From: Magnetococcales bacterium
GTDB lineage: Bacteria > Pseudomonadota > Magnetococcia > Magnetococcales > Magnetaquicoccaceae
Direction: 5' to 3'
Assembly (NCBI GenBank): GCA_015232825.1
Contig: JADFYY010000005.1
Span: 1-49,636 of the forward strand
Length of the DNA stretch: 49,636 nucleotides
Below are positions 1 to 8,774 of this stretch, piece after piece. The notes under the pieces were generated by a model. That model was given only the letters and a program-made list of their open reading frames with translations. It did no database searches and was not told the origin of the DNA. The position numbers were made by a program, and so were the translations under genes. Positions within the stretch are counted from its first letter, which is position 1; every line of letters begins with the position of its first letter.

Positions 1-2
1 TG

Positions 3-185
3 TCTGAATGCAAAGAATTTTTTCCAGAGTTTGCCAATAAGCGGGTGATCGGTGCTATGGCAGGAATCGTGGTTAACGAGAATGCAGATTTGTTTGCTAT
101 GAGAAAAGGACTATTTGTCATCTTGCAAACGGGTGAAATCGTCAAACTGATCAACAAGCCTAGTTTCGTGCCGAAAAGTTGGTGA
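3..185 (+). CDS. DUF3782-like protein, C-terminal 60 residues (left edge)
   Basis: The reading frame is open from the left edge to the TGA at 183-185, so only the C-terminus is present. It reads through a V-I-G-A-M-A-G-I-V-V segment, then A-M-R-K-G-L-F-V-I, and ends P-K-S-W. That pattern (a glycine-rich strand, then a KGLF/RQGLFVI strand, then a basic end) resembles the C-terminus of DUF3782 proteins, a PD-(D/E)XK-nuclease-fold family of unknown role common in filamentous and magnetotactic bacteria. The catalytic core would lie to the left of the window and cannot be judged. The assignment rests on pattern memory only. The gene converges on the nucleoside transporter with a 34-bp gap. Confidence 0.5.
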   Translation, partial: SECKEFFPEFANKRVIGAMAGIVVNENADLFAMRKGLFVILQTGEIVKLINKPSFVPKSW

Positions 186-219
186 TGGCGAAAGTGACGA
201 CTTTCAAGAGGGGCGAGGT

Positions 220-1464
220 TTACATCAAGATGCCCACGACTGCCCCAGTCATAAGCGTGGCCAATGTCCCAGACAAAATGGACTTCATGCCAAGGGCGAC
301 GATTGCCTCGCGGCGGGAGGGGGCCATGGTTCCTAGACCGCCGATCATGATTCCAAGGCTGCCAAAATTGGCAAATCCGCATAGGGCATAGGTCATGATC
401 AAACGACTTCTGGGAGAGAGGGCTTCATCGGGCATTTGTGCAAGATTAAGGTAGGCGATAAATTCGTTCAGGACTGTTTTGGTTCCCATGAGCTGCCCTG
501 CAGTCGGGGCTTCGTTCCAGGGAATCCCCATGAGCCATACCACCGGAGCCATGCCCCAACCCAATAGCCGCTCCAGGGTCACGGGTGCCCCATTGATCTC
601 AGGCAATACTCCTCCCAAAATGCGATTGGTCAAGGCCACAAGGGCCACCAAAACCACAAGCATGGCGATAATATGGATCAGCAGTTGTACCCCCTCGGCA
701 ACACCACGGGTGATGGCGTCCATGGCTGAAGCATCGATGCGCGCGGGTGAATACTCCCCTTCGGTGGGTGACCCTTCCTCTGGAATCAGAATGAGAGCAG
801 TCATAATGGCCGCCGGGGCACTGATGATGGAGGCGACAAAAATATGGCCCATGGCGTTTGGCAGTGTTGGTCCGAGAATTCCGGCATACAGGGCCATCAT
901 GGTTCCAGCAATGGTGGCCATACCGCAGGTCATGAGGGCAAAGAGTTCACTGCGGGACATGCGTTCCAGATAAGGTTTAATCAGCAGAGGAGCCTCCACC
1001 ATGCCCAGAAAAATGCTGGCAGACGCCCCAAACCCTAAGGCCCCTCCCACTCCCATGGTGCGATGCAGGATTATCGAGAAAAAATTGACCACCCAAGGTA
1101 AAACGCGCCAATGAAAAAGCAGAGAGGAAATCGCACTGATCACCAGCACCAAAGGTAGGGCATTCAAGGCCAGTATAAAACTTTTTTCTGGATGTTCTAT
1201 CTTGAAAGGGGGTTCCCCACCACCCAGATAGCCAAAAACGAAAGCTGTTCCTGCGCGGGTTGCATTCTGGACTACCTCAACCGCATCATTGAGAAATATA
1301 AAAAAATTTTGAAATACCGGTACGGAAAGTAACAGCCAAGCAAGGCCGATTTGCAGAAAAACTCCTGTAGCGACGACTCGCAAAGAGACCGCTTTGCGTC
1401 GTTCTGAAAAAGTCCAGGTTATTAATAATAAAATAAAAAAACCGAAAAGACTATGAAGGTTCAT
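220..1464 (-). CDS. CNT-family nucleoside transporter (NupC-like)
   Basis: This is a polytopic inner-membrane protein of 414 residues, close to E. coli NupC (400). The hydrophobic N-terminus is followed by a loop with FVFGYLGGG and then the conserved nucleoside-binding core (LPLVLVISAISSLLFHW, GASASIFLGMVEAPLLIKPYL, the MTCGMATIAGTMMALYAGIL helix, and MGTKTVLNEFIAYLNL followed by ALCGFANFGSLGIMIGG). These are hallmark motifs of the concentrative nucleoside transporter family, which imports nucleosides with H+ or Na+. I chose the ATG at 1464 because GGAG lies six bases upstream; an in-frame ATG at 1476 has no visible ribosome-binding site. The gene appears monocistronic. Substrate preference cannot be read from sequence. 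Confidence 0.93.
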   Translation of the reverse strand: MNLHSLFGFFILLLITWTFSERRKAVSLRVVATGVFLQIGLAWLLLSVPVFQNFFIFLNDAVEVVQNATRAGTAFVFGYLGGGEPPFKIEHPEKSFILALNALPLVLVISAISSLLFHWRVLPWVVNFFSIILHRTMGVGGALGFGASASIFLGMVEAPLLIKPYLERMSRSELFALMTCGMATIAGTMMALYAGILGPTLPNAMGHIFVASIISAPAAIMTALILIPEEGSPTEGEYSPARIDASAMDAITRGVAEGVQLLIHIIAMLVVLVALVALTNRILGGVLPEINGAPVTLERLLGWGMAPVVWLMGIPWNEAPTAGQLMGTKTVLNEFIAYLNLAQMPDEALSPRSRLIMTYALCGFANFGSLGIMIGGLGTMAPSRREAIVALGMKSILSGTLATLMTGAVVGILM

Positions 1465-1752
1465 AAAGGACTCCATGGCAATAGGATAATTTCATGATTC
1501 TTTGAATGTTTTTTCACCCATCGACATCCTGTACTAGATTTTTGAAAGATATCATATTAACTTATTAAAAGAAAAGAGAATCAGGTTAATCGTCATGATC
1601 GGAAATGGTCAAATCCGTCAGTGTTTTCACTTTTCCTTTGACTTTTTGTACGAAGGGCACCATGTTTACAATAAAATCAACTGTGTTTCGGGTGATTATC
1701 CTCCCCGAAATGTGTGCAACGTCTTAGGTGGGTCATACGGGAAATAAAGGCC

Positions 1753-2190
1753 ATGATCAGTCAATTCCATGCTAAACTGTTCGACTCAATGAAGGATGTC
1801 GGAGAACCCAGATTCAATCTTGCCCATGAGCGATTGTTTAACATGATTGTGGATGCGGACGAAATATTGGGGCGAGCGGTCACTGCTGAACGTACACTTG
1901 TGCAGGAAGATTGGGAGGCCTTGTCAGGGGTGTGTGACGCATTGGCCATGTATTCAAAACAGCATTTTGCCGAGGAAGAGGAGTTTCTTTTTAAACAGGG
2001 ATATCCAGATCTTGATCGCCACAGGGTTGCCCACCATAGTTTGATCGAGGAGTTGAATAGCTTTCAGAAGAAAGTGATTCAACGAGATGAGATGGATTTA
2101 AAAGAATTGCGACGCTGGATGTTAGAGTGGTTATTGCATCATGTCAATCATGAGGATTATGCATATGCCGTCTACTTATTTAAAAAATAA
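1753..2190 (+). CDS. Hemerythrin-domain protein
   Basis: A small, soluble all-helical protein of 145 residues starting at the ATG at 1753 (purine-rich AAAGG just upstream). The frame opens further upstream at 1714 without a convincing start. It carries the diiron ligand set of bacteriohemerythrins in order: an early H-E pair (A-H-E-R-L-F-N), H-F-A-E-E-E-E-F, Y-P-D then H-R-V-A-H-H, and a final H-H-V-N-H-E-D-Y. Such proteins bind O2 reversibly or sense it, and some handle iron or nitric oxide. It is the first gene of a likely three-gene operon; only four bases separate it from the SUMF1 lipoprotein, which precedes a multiheme cytochrome. A redox or oxygen role is inferred from this company. 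Confidence 0.9.
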   Translation: MISQFHAKLFDSMKDVGEPRFNLAHERLFNMIVDADEILGRAVTAERTLVQEDWEALSGVCDALAMYSKQHFAEEEEFLFKQGYPDLDRHRVAHHSLIEELNSFQKKVIQRDEMDLKELRRWMLEWLLHHVNHEDYAYAVYLFKK

Positions 2191-2194
2191 TCTT

Positions 2195-2992
2195 ATGGTA
2201 TTCAGCCAGATAGGTGGCAGGGTCGTTTTTCTTCTGCTTCTGCTCGTGGTGCTGCCTGGATGTCCCACTCAACCAATGCTGGCTGTTCAAGCCATGGGTA
2301 CGGCCAAGGGATTGAACATGGAGTTTGTTGCGATTCCTGGTGGAGTTTTTGAGATGGGCTGTGGCTCTTGGCAAAAGGATTGTGACGAGGATGAAAAACC
2401 GACACGCAAGGTTACATTGGGGCCATATGAAATCGGGAAGTATGAGGTCACGCAAAAACAATGGCTTGACACGATGGGAAGCAATCCATCCGAGTTCCTG
2501 ATGTGCGGGAAAGAGTGTCCGGTGGAACAGGTCTCTTGGAAAGAGATCCAGATTTTTATTGGAAAGCTCAATGGGCTCGGTTATGGAAAGTTTCGTTTGC
2601 CGACCGAGGCGGAATGGGAGTATGCGTGCCGGTCGGGTGGCAAACCAGAGCCGTATTGTGGCGGTACTTCGGTGGATGAAGTGGCATGGTATGATGTGAA
2701 AGCAAAATCTCCCACATCGCCGGTTGGACAGAAACGTCCTAACGGGCTTGGTTTGTATGATATGAGCGGTAATGTGTGGGAGTGGGTGGCGGATCGATAT
2801 TGCATTGCGGATGACAATGAGGAGAGTGAATGGATTAACCCAATTTGCGAGGATGCGACCAGCGGACAGTATGTGTTGCGTGGCGGTTCTTGGTTCAATT
2901 CGGCCCAGGATGTTCGTTCCACTGGGCGTAATCGGAATTCGCCAGATTACAAGAATGTCAATTTAGGATTTCGGCTTGTTCGTCTGCCATGA
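2195..2992 (+). CDS. SUMF1/FGE-fold lipoprotein, probably not a sulfatase activator
   Basis: A 265-residue exported protein. The start at 2195 gives a short N-region, a run of hydrophobic residues and a lipobox L-P-G-C with Cys23, so it should be lipid-anchored. The rest is an FGE/SUMF1 fold: FVAIPGGVFEMGCG, KYEVTQKQW, PVEQVSWKE, RLPTEAEWEYACR, GLYDMSGNVWEWVADRY, LRGGSWF and a final NLGFRLV. True formylglycine-generating enzymes have active-site cysteines in the stretch after GGS. Here that stretch reads F-N-S-A-Q-D-V-R-S-T-G-R with no cysteine, so enzymatic activity is unlikely and a binding or structural role is more probable. The frame is open from 2141 but that start lies inside the hemerythrin gene. 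The stop overlaps the next start (ATGA). Confidence 0.88.
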   Translation: MVFSQIGGRVVFLLLLLVVLPGCPTQPMLAVQAMGTAKGLNMEFVAIPGGVFEMGCGSWQKDCDEDEKPTRKVTLGPYEIGKYEVTQKQWLDTMGSNPSEFLMCGKECPVEQVSWKEIQIFIGKLNGLGYGKFRLPTEAEWEYACRSGGKPEPYCGGTSVDEVAWYDVKAKSPTSPVGQKRPNGLGLYDMSGNVWEWVADRYCIADDNEESEWINPICEDATSGQYVLRGGSWFNSAQDVRSTGRNRNSPDYKNVNLGFRLVRLP

Positions 2993-3774
2993 AGACCTTG
3001 TTTAATCCCTGGCTTTTTTTTTCCGGGATGTTGATCCTGACAGGATTCACGGCTTGGGCCAGCAAGAGTGGGGGAGGCCATTTGGTGGACAGCACATGCC
3101 AGGAGTGCCATTTGTCAGCCAAGGTGGAACCGGACAAGGCCAGACTGCTTGTTGCCAGTCAGGAGAAGCTGTGTGGTGGTTGTCATCCTAAGGCCATTCA
3201 AATGAGTCACCCCTCTGGATTTATTCCGAAACGCTCCTTGTCTGAGAATTATCCTCTGGACTGGAAAGGGGAGTTGACCTGTTCATCTTGTCATCAGATC
3301 CATGGAAGTCAGCCGGGTTTGCCACGCAGTTCTGACAAGGGAGTTGAATTGTGTCACGCCTGTCATGATGAAGCCTTTTTTACCAAGCTGCCAGAGTTGG
3401 GCAAGGACAAGTCACGTTTGGTGCATCTGAATGTACCACCTGCGGCATCGACCGCATTGGTTTTGGAAGAATTGTCCAGGCAGTGCATGGAGTGTCACTC
3501 AGATAAAGGAGGCAGCGCACAGCTTCGGGTTGGGTTGAATTCCAAAGGGATCATGCGTCACATGGAAAACTCTTTGAGTCATCCAATCGGTAAGGTTTAT
3601 GCCTTGGCTCCGTTGAGTGGATATCGGCCAGTCGATGCGCTTCCGAAAAATATTGTGTTGCAAGATGGCAAGGTTGGATGCGTCTCTTGTCATGAAAAAT
3701 ACAATAAAAAACAGCATGGTGGCGTGATTGTCACGGATCATGACTCAATTTGCAATGCTTGTCATGTTCAGTAG
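2989..3774 (+). CDS. Periplasmic heptaheme c-type cytochrome
   Basis: The protein has 261 residues with an N-terminal signal peptide (MKTLFNPWLFF...TAWA, cleavage likely before SKSGG). Seven CXXCH haem-attachment motifs are visible: CQECH, CGGCH, CSSCH, CHACH, CMECH, CVSCH and CNACH, mostly arranged in pairs as in the doubled-CXXCH family. Several extra histidines (MSHPSG, LSHPIG, KQHGG, DHD) could be distal haem ligands. It should be an electron-carrying periplasmic cytochrome. The start codon overlaps the stop of the SUMF1 lipoprotein gene, so the two are translationally coupled and probably function together at the outer face of the inner membrane or at the outer membrane. The electron donor and acceptor cannot be told from sequence. 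Confidence 0.93.
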   Translation: MKTLFNPWLFFSGMLILTGFTAWASKSGGGHLVDSTCQECHLSAKVEPDKARLLVASQEKLCGGCHPKAIQMSHPSGFIPKRSLSENYPLDWKGELTCSSCHQIHGSQPGLPRSSDKGVELCHACHDEAFFTKLPELGKDKSRLVHLNVPPAASTALVLEELSRQCMECHSDKGGSAQLRVGLNSKGIMRHMENSLSHPIGKVYALAPLSGYRPVDALPKNIVLQDGKVGCVSCHEKYNKKQHGGVIVTDHDSICNACHVQ

Positions 3775-3790
3775 GCAAGAGTTTGAATGT

Positions 3791-4534
3791 TTAACAGGTT
3801 CCCAACACATCGTTCTCACTCAAGACGAAACACTCAAACAGTCCAGCTTGCGGGGTCGCAAACCACCATCTCTCACCGCTGGTGACTACCTGATATTGGG
3901 TCTTGGAGGAGGCTGTGCGTAAATCAAACAGATTCACCGAGAAGTCCGCAGCCTCGCTTAATGTCTTGGCCAGCGACCACAATGCAACCACATCGGCGTT
4001 TTCTTCTAGCAGGATGGCCAATTCCAATTCAGAATGCGGGTCAAGCTGTTCTTTGCAGGCATAAACAGCCACGACCTCTGGCAAAGTCTCGATGATTTTT
4101 TGTAGCATTCGCTCTTGATCTTTGCCGCGCAATAAGGGTTCAGGGTCATAACCCAAGGATGGCCAGGAGTGCCAGATTTTTTCCATTTCTTGTGTGACCG
4201 AGTCATATTTTTGTAGCTCGTCGGATTCATCAGAGGCGAGAGTTTCACCAGATATTGACAGTTCATCAACCAAAAGAATCAGGCGTGCTTGACTGCCATA
4301 AAGATTGCGTAGAGGCAAAGGCAAGCAAATATGCCCTTCTGGGGAGATGTCGGCACAAATTTCAATGGCTTGCATGGTATCGTACTCCACTTTTTGTGAT
4401 TTATTCGAGTTTATATTTTCTTGCAATTTTTTTGCCAACATCATTAATGTGCGAATGGCTGTCTGTGAAGAATTAATTTCCTTGAATTCTCGACCAATGG
4501 TGGGATAATTTTGTAAGAAATGGTTTGTATTCAT
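3791..4534 (-). CDS. Degenerate nucleotidyltransferase-fold (MntA-like) protein
   Basis: A 247-residue protein of unknown function in two parts. Around residues 53-90 there is a short beta-rich segment (M-Q-A-I-E-I...I-S-P-E-G-H-I-C-L-P-L-P-L then A-R-L-I-L-L-V-D-E) like the AbrB/antitoxin-type leaders seen in many small addiction modules. The C-terminal third resembles MNT nucleotidyltransferases of HEPN/MNT pairs (V-V-A-V-Y..., E-L-E-L-A-I-L-L, V-N-L-F-D-L-R-T-A-S, ending F-E-C-F-V-L-S-E-N). The catalytic signature is lost: the GS-x-x-RG loop reads A-C-K-E-Q-L-D and the D-x-D pair is E-L-E, so adenylyl transfer is unlikely. No HEPN partner is adjacent. The ATG at 4534 lacks a ribosome site; an internal ATG at 4378 has GGAG nine bases upstream and could be the true start, giving 195 residues. 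Confidence 0.55.
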   Translation of the reverse strand: MNTNHFLQNYPTIGREFKEINSSQTAIRTLMMLAKKLQENINSNKSQKVEYDTMQAIEICADISPEGHICLPLPLRNLYGSQARLILLVDELSISGETLASDESDELQKYDSVTQEMEKIWHSWPSLGYDPEPLLRGKDQERMLQKIIETLPEVVAVYACKEQLDPHSELELAILLEENADVVALWSLAKTLSEAADFSVNLFDLRTASSKTQYQVVTSGERWWFATPQAGLFECFVLSENDVLGTC

Positions 4535-4578
4535 TATTGTTTCTAAACGCTGATCACATCCAAGGGGAGGGTTGGTTT

Positions 4579-5871
4579 ATGGCAGAAAAGGTTTTTTTAC
4601 CAGATTCACCGCCACTCAAGGCTTGGAATCTCCTGATTCTGCTTGCCACCATCTGGTATGCTTGGACAATCCCTCTTTTTCTAGTGCAACACATTGGAAT
4701 TCCAGGATGGTCCTATTACGTGGATCAGATGCTGACCGGGATATTTCTCTTAGACATTTTAATCAATTTCCGCACAGCCTTCACGCATAACGGTGAATTG
4801 ACAACCCGTCTTGATGTCATTCGTAGCCACTATTTGCGCGGTCAATTCCCTTTGGATCTGGTGGCCACCGTGCCTTGGGACTTCTTTTGCATCTATTTGG
4901 GCTACCATGAATCGGCTGCACTGCTGACCTTGGTTCGTCTGTTGCGTATAATTCGTCTGCCACAACTCTTGCGCGTCAACCGAAGTGAGCTGTTGCCTAG
5001 TCAGGGTGAACGACTCCTTGGGATGATCTTCTGGGTGCTGATCATCACCAGTTGGTGTGCGTGTATTTGGATGATGATTAATGTTATTCCAAAAGATGAA
5101 GATATAACAACATTTATAATTAAGGCCTATTATTGGACTGTAACAACCATGGCCTCTGTGGGATATGGAGACATCACCCCAACCACGAATATCACCCGCA
5201 TCTATGCCATGTTTGTCATGTTGTTGGGTGTGGCTTTGTATGCCTTCATTATTGGTCACATTTCGAGTGTGATTGTCAATGTGAATGTGTTCCGTAAGAA
5301 AAATATGGAAAAACTGGAGCAATTGACCGCTTTTATGCGTCAGTATGAAATGCCGCAAAAAATCCAACAAGATATTTTCAGCTTTTATCGTCATTACTTG
5401 CTAGAACACAGTGCGGGTGGTGAAGAATTGATGCGTATCTTGCCCGTTAAGTTAAGCGAACGGATCAATCAACATGTCAACATTTATCTCTTGCGACGCG
5501 GTCCTTTGTTCAAAAAGGCCAGTGAGGAGTTGCTGGAGGCTTTGGGCAAGCATTTGACTGCGGAAATGTTTTTGCCTGGAGAGGAGATCATTCGCATTGG
5601 CGATGTTGGTCGCGAAATGTACATTTTGGTGCATGGCGTGGTGGCCGTGACCAATGACCAGGGGGAATTGCTGGCCAAATTGCGCACCAAAGATGTCTTT
5701 GGTGAAATCGCCCTATTGCATGACACGGTACGCATGGCTAATATTCGCGCGATTACCGCATGCAATACATTGAAATTGGATAAAAAAGATTTTGACGAGG
5801 TGATGGCTGCTTTCCCGGAATTTCGTAAGGAATTAAAAAAGATTCAGTCCCATCGGGCCATGAGTCAGTAA
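4579..5871 (+). CDS. Cyclic-nucleotide-gated voltage-sensor K+ channel
   Basis: A 430-residue inner-membrane ion channel starting at the ATG at 4579, which has AAGGGGAGGG eight bases upstream. The frame also extends to 4525 without a ribosome site, overlapping the divergent gene. Six membrane segments are followed by a cytoplasmic tail. The S4-like helix carries spaced arginines (R120, R123, R126 within LVRLLRIIRLPQLLR). The pore loop has the potassium filter T-T-M-A-S-V-G-Y-G-D, with GYGD at 195-198. After a C-linker, residues about 325-420 form a cyclic-nucleotide-binding domain with the F-G-E-I-A-L-L phosphate cassette and nearby R-M-A-N-I-R. It should be a K+ channel opened by cAMP or cGMP. 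It converges on the CapA gene. Confidence 0.92.
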   Translation: MAEKVFLPDSPPLKAWNLLILLATIWYAWTIPLFLVQHIGIPGWSYYVDQMLTGIFLLDILINFRTAFTHNGELTTRLDVIRSHYLRGQFPLDLVATVPWDFFCIYLGYHESAALLTLVRLLRIIRLPQLLRVNRSELLPSQGERLLGMIFWVLIITSWCACIWMMINVIPKDEDITTFIIKAYYWTVTTMASVGYGDITPTTNITRIYAMFVMLLGVALYAFIIGHISSVIVNVNVFRKKNMEKLEQLTAFMRQYEMPQKIQQDIFSFYRHYLLEHSAGGEELMRILPVKLSERINQHVNIYLLRRGPLFKKASEELLEALGKHLTAEMFLPGEEIIRIGDVGREMYILVHGVVAVTNDQGELLAKLRTKDVFGEIALLHDTVRMANIRAITACNTLKLDKKDFDEVMAAFPEFRKELKKIQSHRAMSQ

Positions 5872-5886
5872 AACCCAGGCTTCGTA

Positions 5887-7260
5887 CTATTTCACATCAT
5901 CCGCCTTACAGGCCGGTGACTGGTGATCCCGTGGGAGATCCTGACTAAAAAAGGCCCGATTCTCTACGGGCAGAACCTTGAGCAGATGGGTCAATCCCGC
6001 ATGGGCTTGACCCGCCTGCAATGGCATGAGCGTTATTTCATGGGCCGTCCAGGTCATGAAGGCTGGAATGAACTGCACACGCTGAATGTTTACGGTCGTA
6101 CTGTTTTTGATCAAGTCTAGCAGTAGAACCATGACGGATTGTTGGCTGGTTCCATGTTGCCCGTTGATAAAATTGCCCAATGAATAGAGAATAAAGGTCT
6201 CTCTGCCATCTTTGGTGAGATATTTCTCTATGGGTTGCGGGGTGTGGGGATGACTGCCTAGGATGGCCAAAGCACCACTTTCCAGCATTTCTTTGGCAAA
6301 TTGAACCTGTTCGGCCTGTAGAGTGATGGCGTTCTCCTTGCCCCAATGGGGAGTGATCAAGACCGCATCCACCTCATCTTTCAATCTGGCAACCAGTTGT
6401 TTGATCTCGTGGGCTTGCTTGAAACAATGGAGTACTTGTTGATTGCGGTCAGGGGCGTTGGTGCCGTAAGTGCAGGCAAGCCAAGCCACGCTCAAGCCGT
6501 TGCGTCGGACAATGGTTTGCCAAGGGTATGGGGGGGCGGTCCATTGGATTCCTGATTCTACGCTGTGGTCGATTTCCAAAAATCCTTGTTTCAGTGTGCG
6601 GTTGCTGCAAGTCAGAATCCATGGCTTGCGATTGACCAGATTATGGATGTCATAACTGCAGGATAGTCCGGCCTTGCCCCATTTTTGATAATCCGAACGT
6701 CGAAAGCCGGTGTGTTGGAGGCCTGATTTTTCCAGAGCGTCGATGGTGCGATCAATACCCAGACTTCCTCGGTCTAGTGCGTGGTTGTTGCCGGTGGAGA
6801 CGACGTCAAAGCCACTTTTGACCAGATCATCGAGCAAGCGGAAGGGGTAGTTGAATTGTGGATAAGAGGTGTAGACTTTGTTGTCAAAGTTTGCTCCTGG
6901 ATCTTCGACCTGCCGACCATAGACATCCACTCCTTTGGCCACCGGTCCTTCCAGATTGGCGTAGGCCATATCCGCTTGTTGAAAATAGGGGGTGAATGCG
7001 CGCCATAGTGAGGCAAAGGATTGGGTGTGAGCGGCTTGTTTTTGCAGTGGGGCGTGCAGTAAGATGTCACCGACAGCCACAATTCGATACCGTTGACCGG
7101 GTTGGCATGTCGGATTGAAATGAATTCCTTGGGGAGTACGAAAGATTCCCGGTTCCTCGACCAAGGATGAGGTGCTATTGTGAATCTCCTTGTCGGCCAT
7201 GGCCTGAAGTGCTGTGCCTGCTACAAGAAGAAAAATGGTAATTGTGGTATATAATTTCAA
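5887..7260 (-). CDS. CapA-family (metallophosphoesterase-fold) exported protein
   Basis: A 457-residue protein with an N-terminal signal peptide (MKLYTTITIFLLVAGTALQAMA). Motifs of the CapA/PgsA family are all present: A-V-G-D-I-L-L at the start of the domain, M-A-Y-A-N-L-E-G-P, V-V-S-T-G-N-N-H-A-L-D, V-L-I-T-P-H-W-G-K-E, G-S-H-P-H-T-P-Q-P, and Y-S-L-G-N-F-I. In Bacillus this family takes part in poly-gamma-glutamate capsule production or release, but most homologues have unknown substrates and no other pgs/cap genes lie nearby. The only start that gives the signal peptide is the TTG at 7260; no ribosome site is evident. It diverges from the AAA ATPase gene, and the two share a 5' region of under 100 bp. 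Confidence 0.85.
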   Translation of the reverse strand: MKLYTTITIFLLVAGTALQAMADKEIHNSTSSLVEEPGIFRTPQGIHFNPTCQPGQRYRIVAVGDILLHAPLQKQAAHTQSFASLWRAFTPYFQQADMAYANLEGPVAKGVDVYGRQVEDPGANFDNKVYTSYPQFNYPFRLLDDLVKSGFDVVSTGNNHALDRGSLGIDRTIDALEKSGLQHTGFRRSDYQKWGKAGLSCSYDIHNLVNRKPWILTCSNRTLKQGFLEIDHSVESGIQWTAPPYPWQTIVRRNGLSVAWLACTYGTNAPDRNQQVLHCFKQAHEIKQLVARLKDEVDAVLITPHWGKENAITLQAEQVQFAKEMLESGALAILGSHPHTPQPIEKYLTKDGRETFILYSLGNFINGQHGTSQQSVMVLLLDLIKNSTTVNIQRVQFIPAFMTWTAHEITLMPLQAGQAHAGLTHLLKVLPVENRAFFSQDLPRDHQSPACKADDVK

Positions 7261-7353
7261 TTGAATCGCGTCAACAGTGATGGGTTGAAGACCCTTGTTT
7301 GTAGCAGTGATTGTATTGTTTGTCCATGTAACAATGATTTCGGGGCATCTTTC

Positions 7354-8604
7354 ATGTTAAATCGCATCCTTTTTAATCAATTCAGAAGTTATCAAAAAGC
7401 CATCTTGCATTTGGCCCCTCTGACTTTGCTCCTTGGAGCGGGTGGTTCCGGCAAGAGCAATGCTATCGAGGGGGTACGTTTGCTCTCCTGGATGGCACAA
7501 GGGAAGGGGCATATTCAGAAGTCCAACCCATTGGTGCGAGGGCGTTTGCACGATCTTGCTTATCACACCTCAAGCCGTTTTGGTCTGGCTTGTTCGGGAA
7601 CCTCCCCGCAATCAGAACTGCAAATGGGATTGATGATCGAGATCCGTGAGGACGCAGGGTTGCATCTGGTGTATGAACATTTGAAGGAAAACGACAAGGG
7701 TGACCCGTTCTATCAGGCGGTTCAGGGGAAGAACGGGGATCTTTTGGTGGAATATAATCCATTTGATGCCAACCGAAAAAAACCAAGAATATCTCTTGAC
7801 GACCAAAATGCCCTTTTTACTCAACTCGATAGTCCGGCTAAGCTGCATCCTGACCGAATAGAGGCGCGGGAACGCATCCCGGTGGCCGCTGGCCTGATTC
7901 GTCATTGGTTGTCCAATATTTTGTTTCTCGATCCTGTTTTGGCAGGAATGCGCGGCTATCGTTATAAAAATGAACGTCAATTGCTGGCAGATGGCAGCAA
8001 TCTCTCCAGCGTTTTGTTTCATCTGTGGGGGGGGGACAAGGCGGAAGAGGAGTTGACCCTGGCGGAACGGGCCAATCGGACCATTATTTTGAATTTTATT
8101 CGTATTATGCCTGGGCAAGAGCATGCTTTCATTGATTTTCTTACCGCGCCTAGGGGTGAGGTCATTGTGAGGATCCGGGAAACCTATGATGGGCAAACAC
8201 GCGCATTTGATGCCTCTTTGTTTCCTGACACCACCTTGCGTCTGCTCGCCATGGCTGCTGCTTTGCTGAGTTGTCCGGTTGCGTGCATGGTGGTGATCGA
8301 AGATATTGATAATACCATCACACCAAGTCAATCCGCCAAACTGCTGGAGCAAATCGCTGCCTTGGCGGAAAGTCGTTCTTTGCGCGTTTTGTTGACTGGT
8401 CACAATCCAGCGACGCTTGAGGCCTTGCCCGACAACGCGCTGGTCCATACTCTGTTGTGTTATCGGGACTGCAAAAACGGCTCCAGTCGTCTGGTACGTC
8501 TTCAGGATATATCTGACCATCCTGGTCGCATCGCGCAAGGCCCAATTAGCCATCTTATGACGGCTGGCGTGTTGGAACGCTTTGCAAACCTTCGTTTAAC
8601 GTAA
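7354..8604 (+). CDS. RecF/OLD-like AAA family ATPase
   Basis: A 416-residue soluble ATPase of the SMC/RecF-like AAA_21 group. Near the N-terminus it has I-L-F-N-Q-F-R-S-Y and then the Walker A loop G-A-G-G-S-G-K-S-N. The C-terminal part has a Walker B strand A-C-M-V-V-I-E-D-I-D-N followed by the switch L-L-T-G-H-N-P-A-T-L. I chose the ATG at 7354, where the protein matches the family start (M-L-N-R-I-L-F); the frame is open back to a TTG at 7261. Relatives often sit beside a DUF4276/RloB-like nuclease in phage-defence pairs, but here the gene stands alone between capA and the cold-shock gene, so its role is unknown. DNA- or RNA-linked ATP hydrolysis is an inference from the fold. Confidence 0.82.
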   Translation: MLNRILFNQFRSYQKAILHLAPLTLLLGAGGSGKSNAIEGVRLLSWMAQGKGHIQKSNPLVRGRLHDLAYHTSSRFGLACSGTSPQSELQMGLMIEIREDAGLHLVYEHLKENDKGDPFYQAVQGKNGDLLVEYNPFDANRKKPRISLDDQNALFTQLDSPAKLHPDRIEARERIPVAAGLIRHWLSNILFLDPVLAGMRGYRYKNERQLLADGSNLSSVLFHLWGGDKAEEELTLAERANRTIILNFIRIMPGQEHAFIDFLTAPRGEVIVRIRETYDGQTRAFDASLFPDTTLRLLAMAAALLSCPVACMVVIEDIDNTITPSQSAKLLEQIAALAESRSLRVLLTGHNPATLEALPDNALVHTLLCYRDCKNGSSRLVRLQDISDHPGRIAQGPISHLMTAGVLERFANLRLT

Positions 8605-8774
8605 ACCTGTTTAAAAAAAAATATGCCCATAAAAATAATTTTCTTGTGACTTGTCGAACTCCTTCGTATCGTATTAAGAAGAGGGGATAAGCAGGGGGGG
8701 ACGATTGAAACAGTTTACTCCATTATCCTAAATTTATATGCGGTTCAGAATCGGTCATCAGGAGTTTAAAAGCA

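Noticed and set aside
1638-1666. TTGACT as a -35 box ahead of the first hemerythrin
   Set aside because: At 17 bases the -10 position reads CATGTT, and the nearby TACAAT is 23 bases away, so no acceptable pair is formed.
2195-2992. Active formylglycine-generating enzyme
   Set aside because: The fold is right but the catalytic cysteine region after G-G-S has no cysteine, and no sulfatase gene is near.
7612-8553. Long - strand open frame of 313 codons inside the AAA ATPase gene
   Set aside because: It is a shadow of the + strand gene: no recognisable domain, unusual composition rich in Q, H and R, and no ribosome site.
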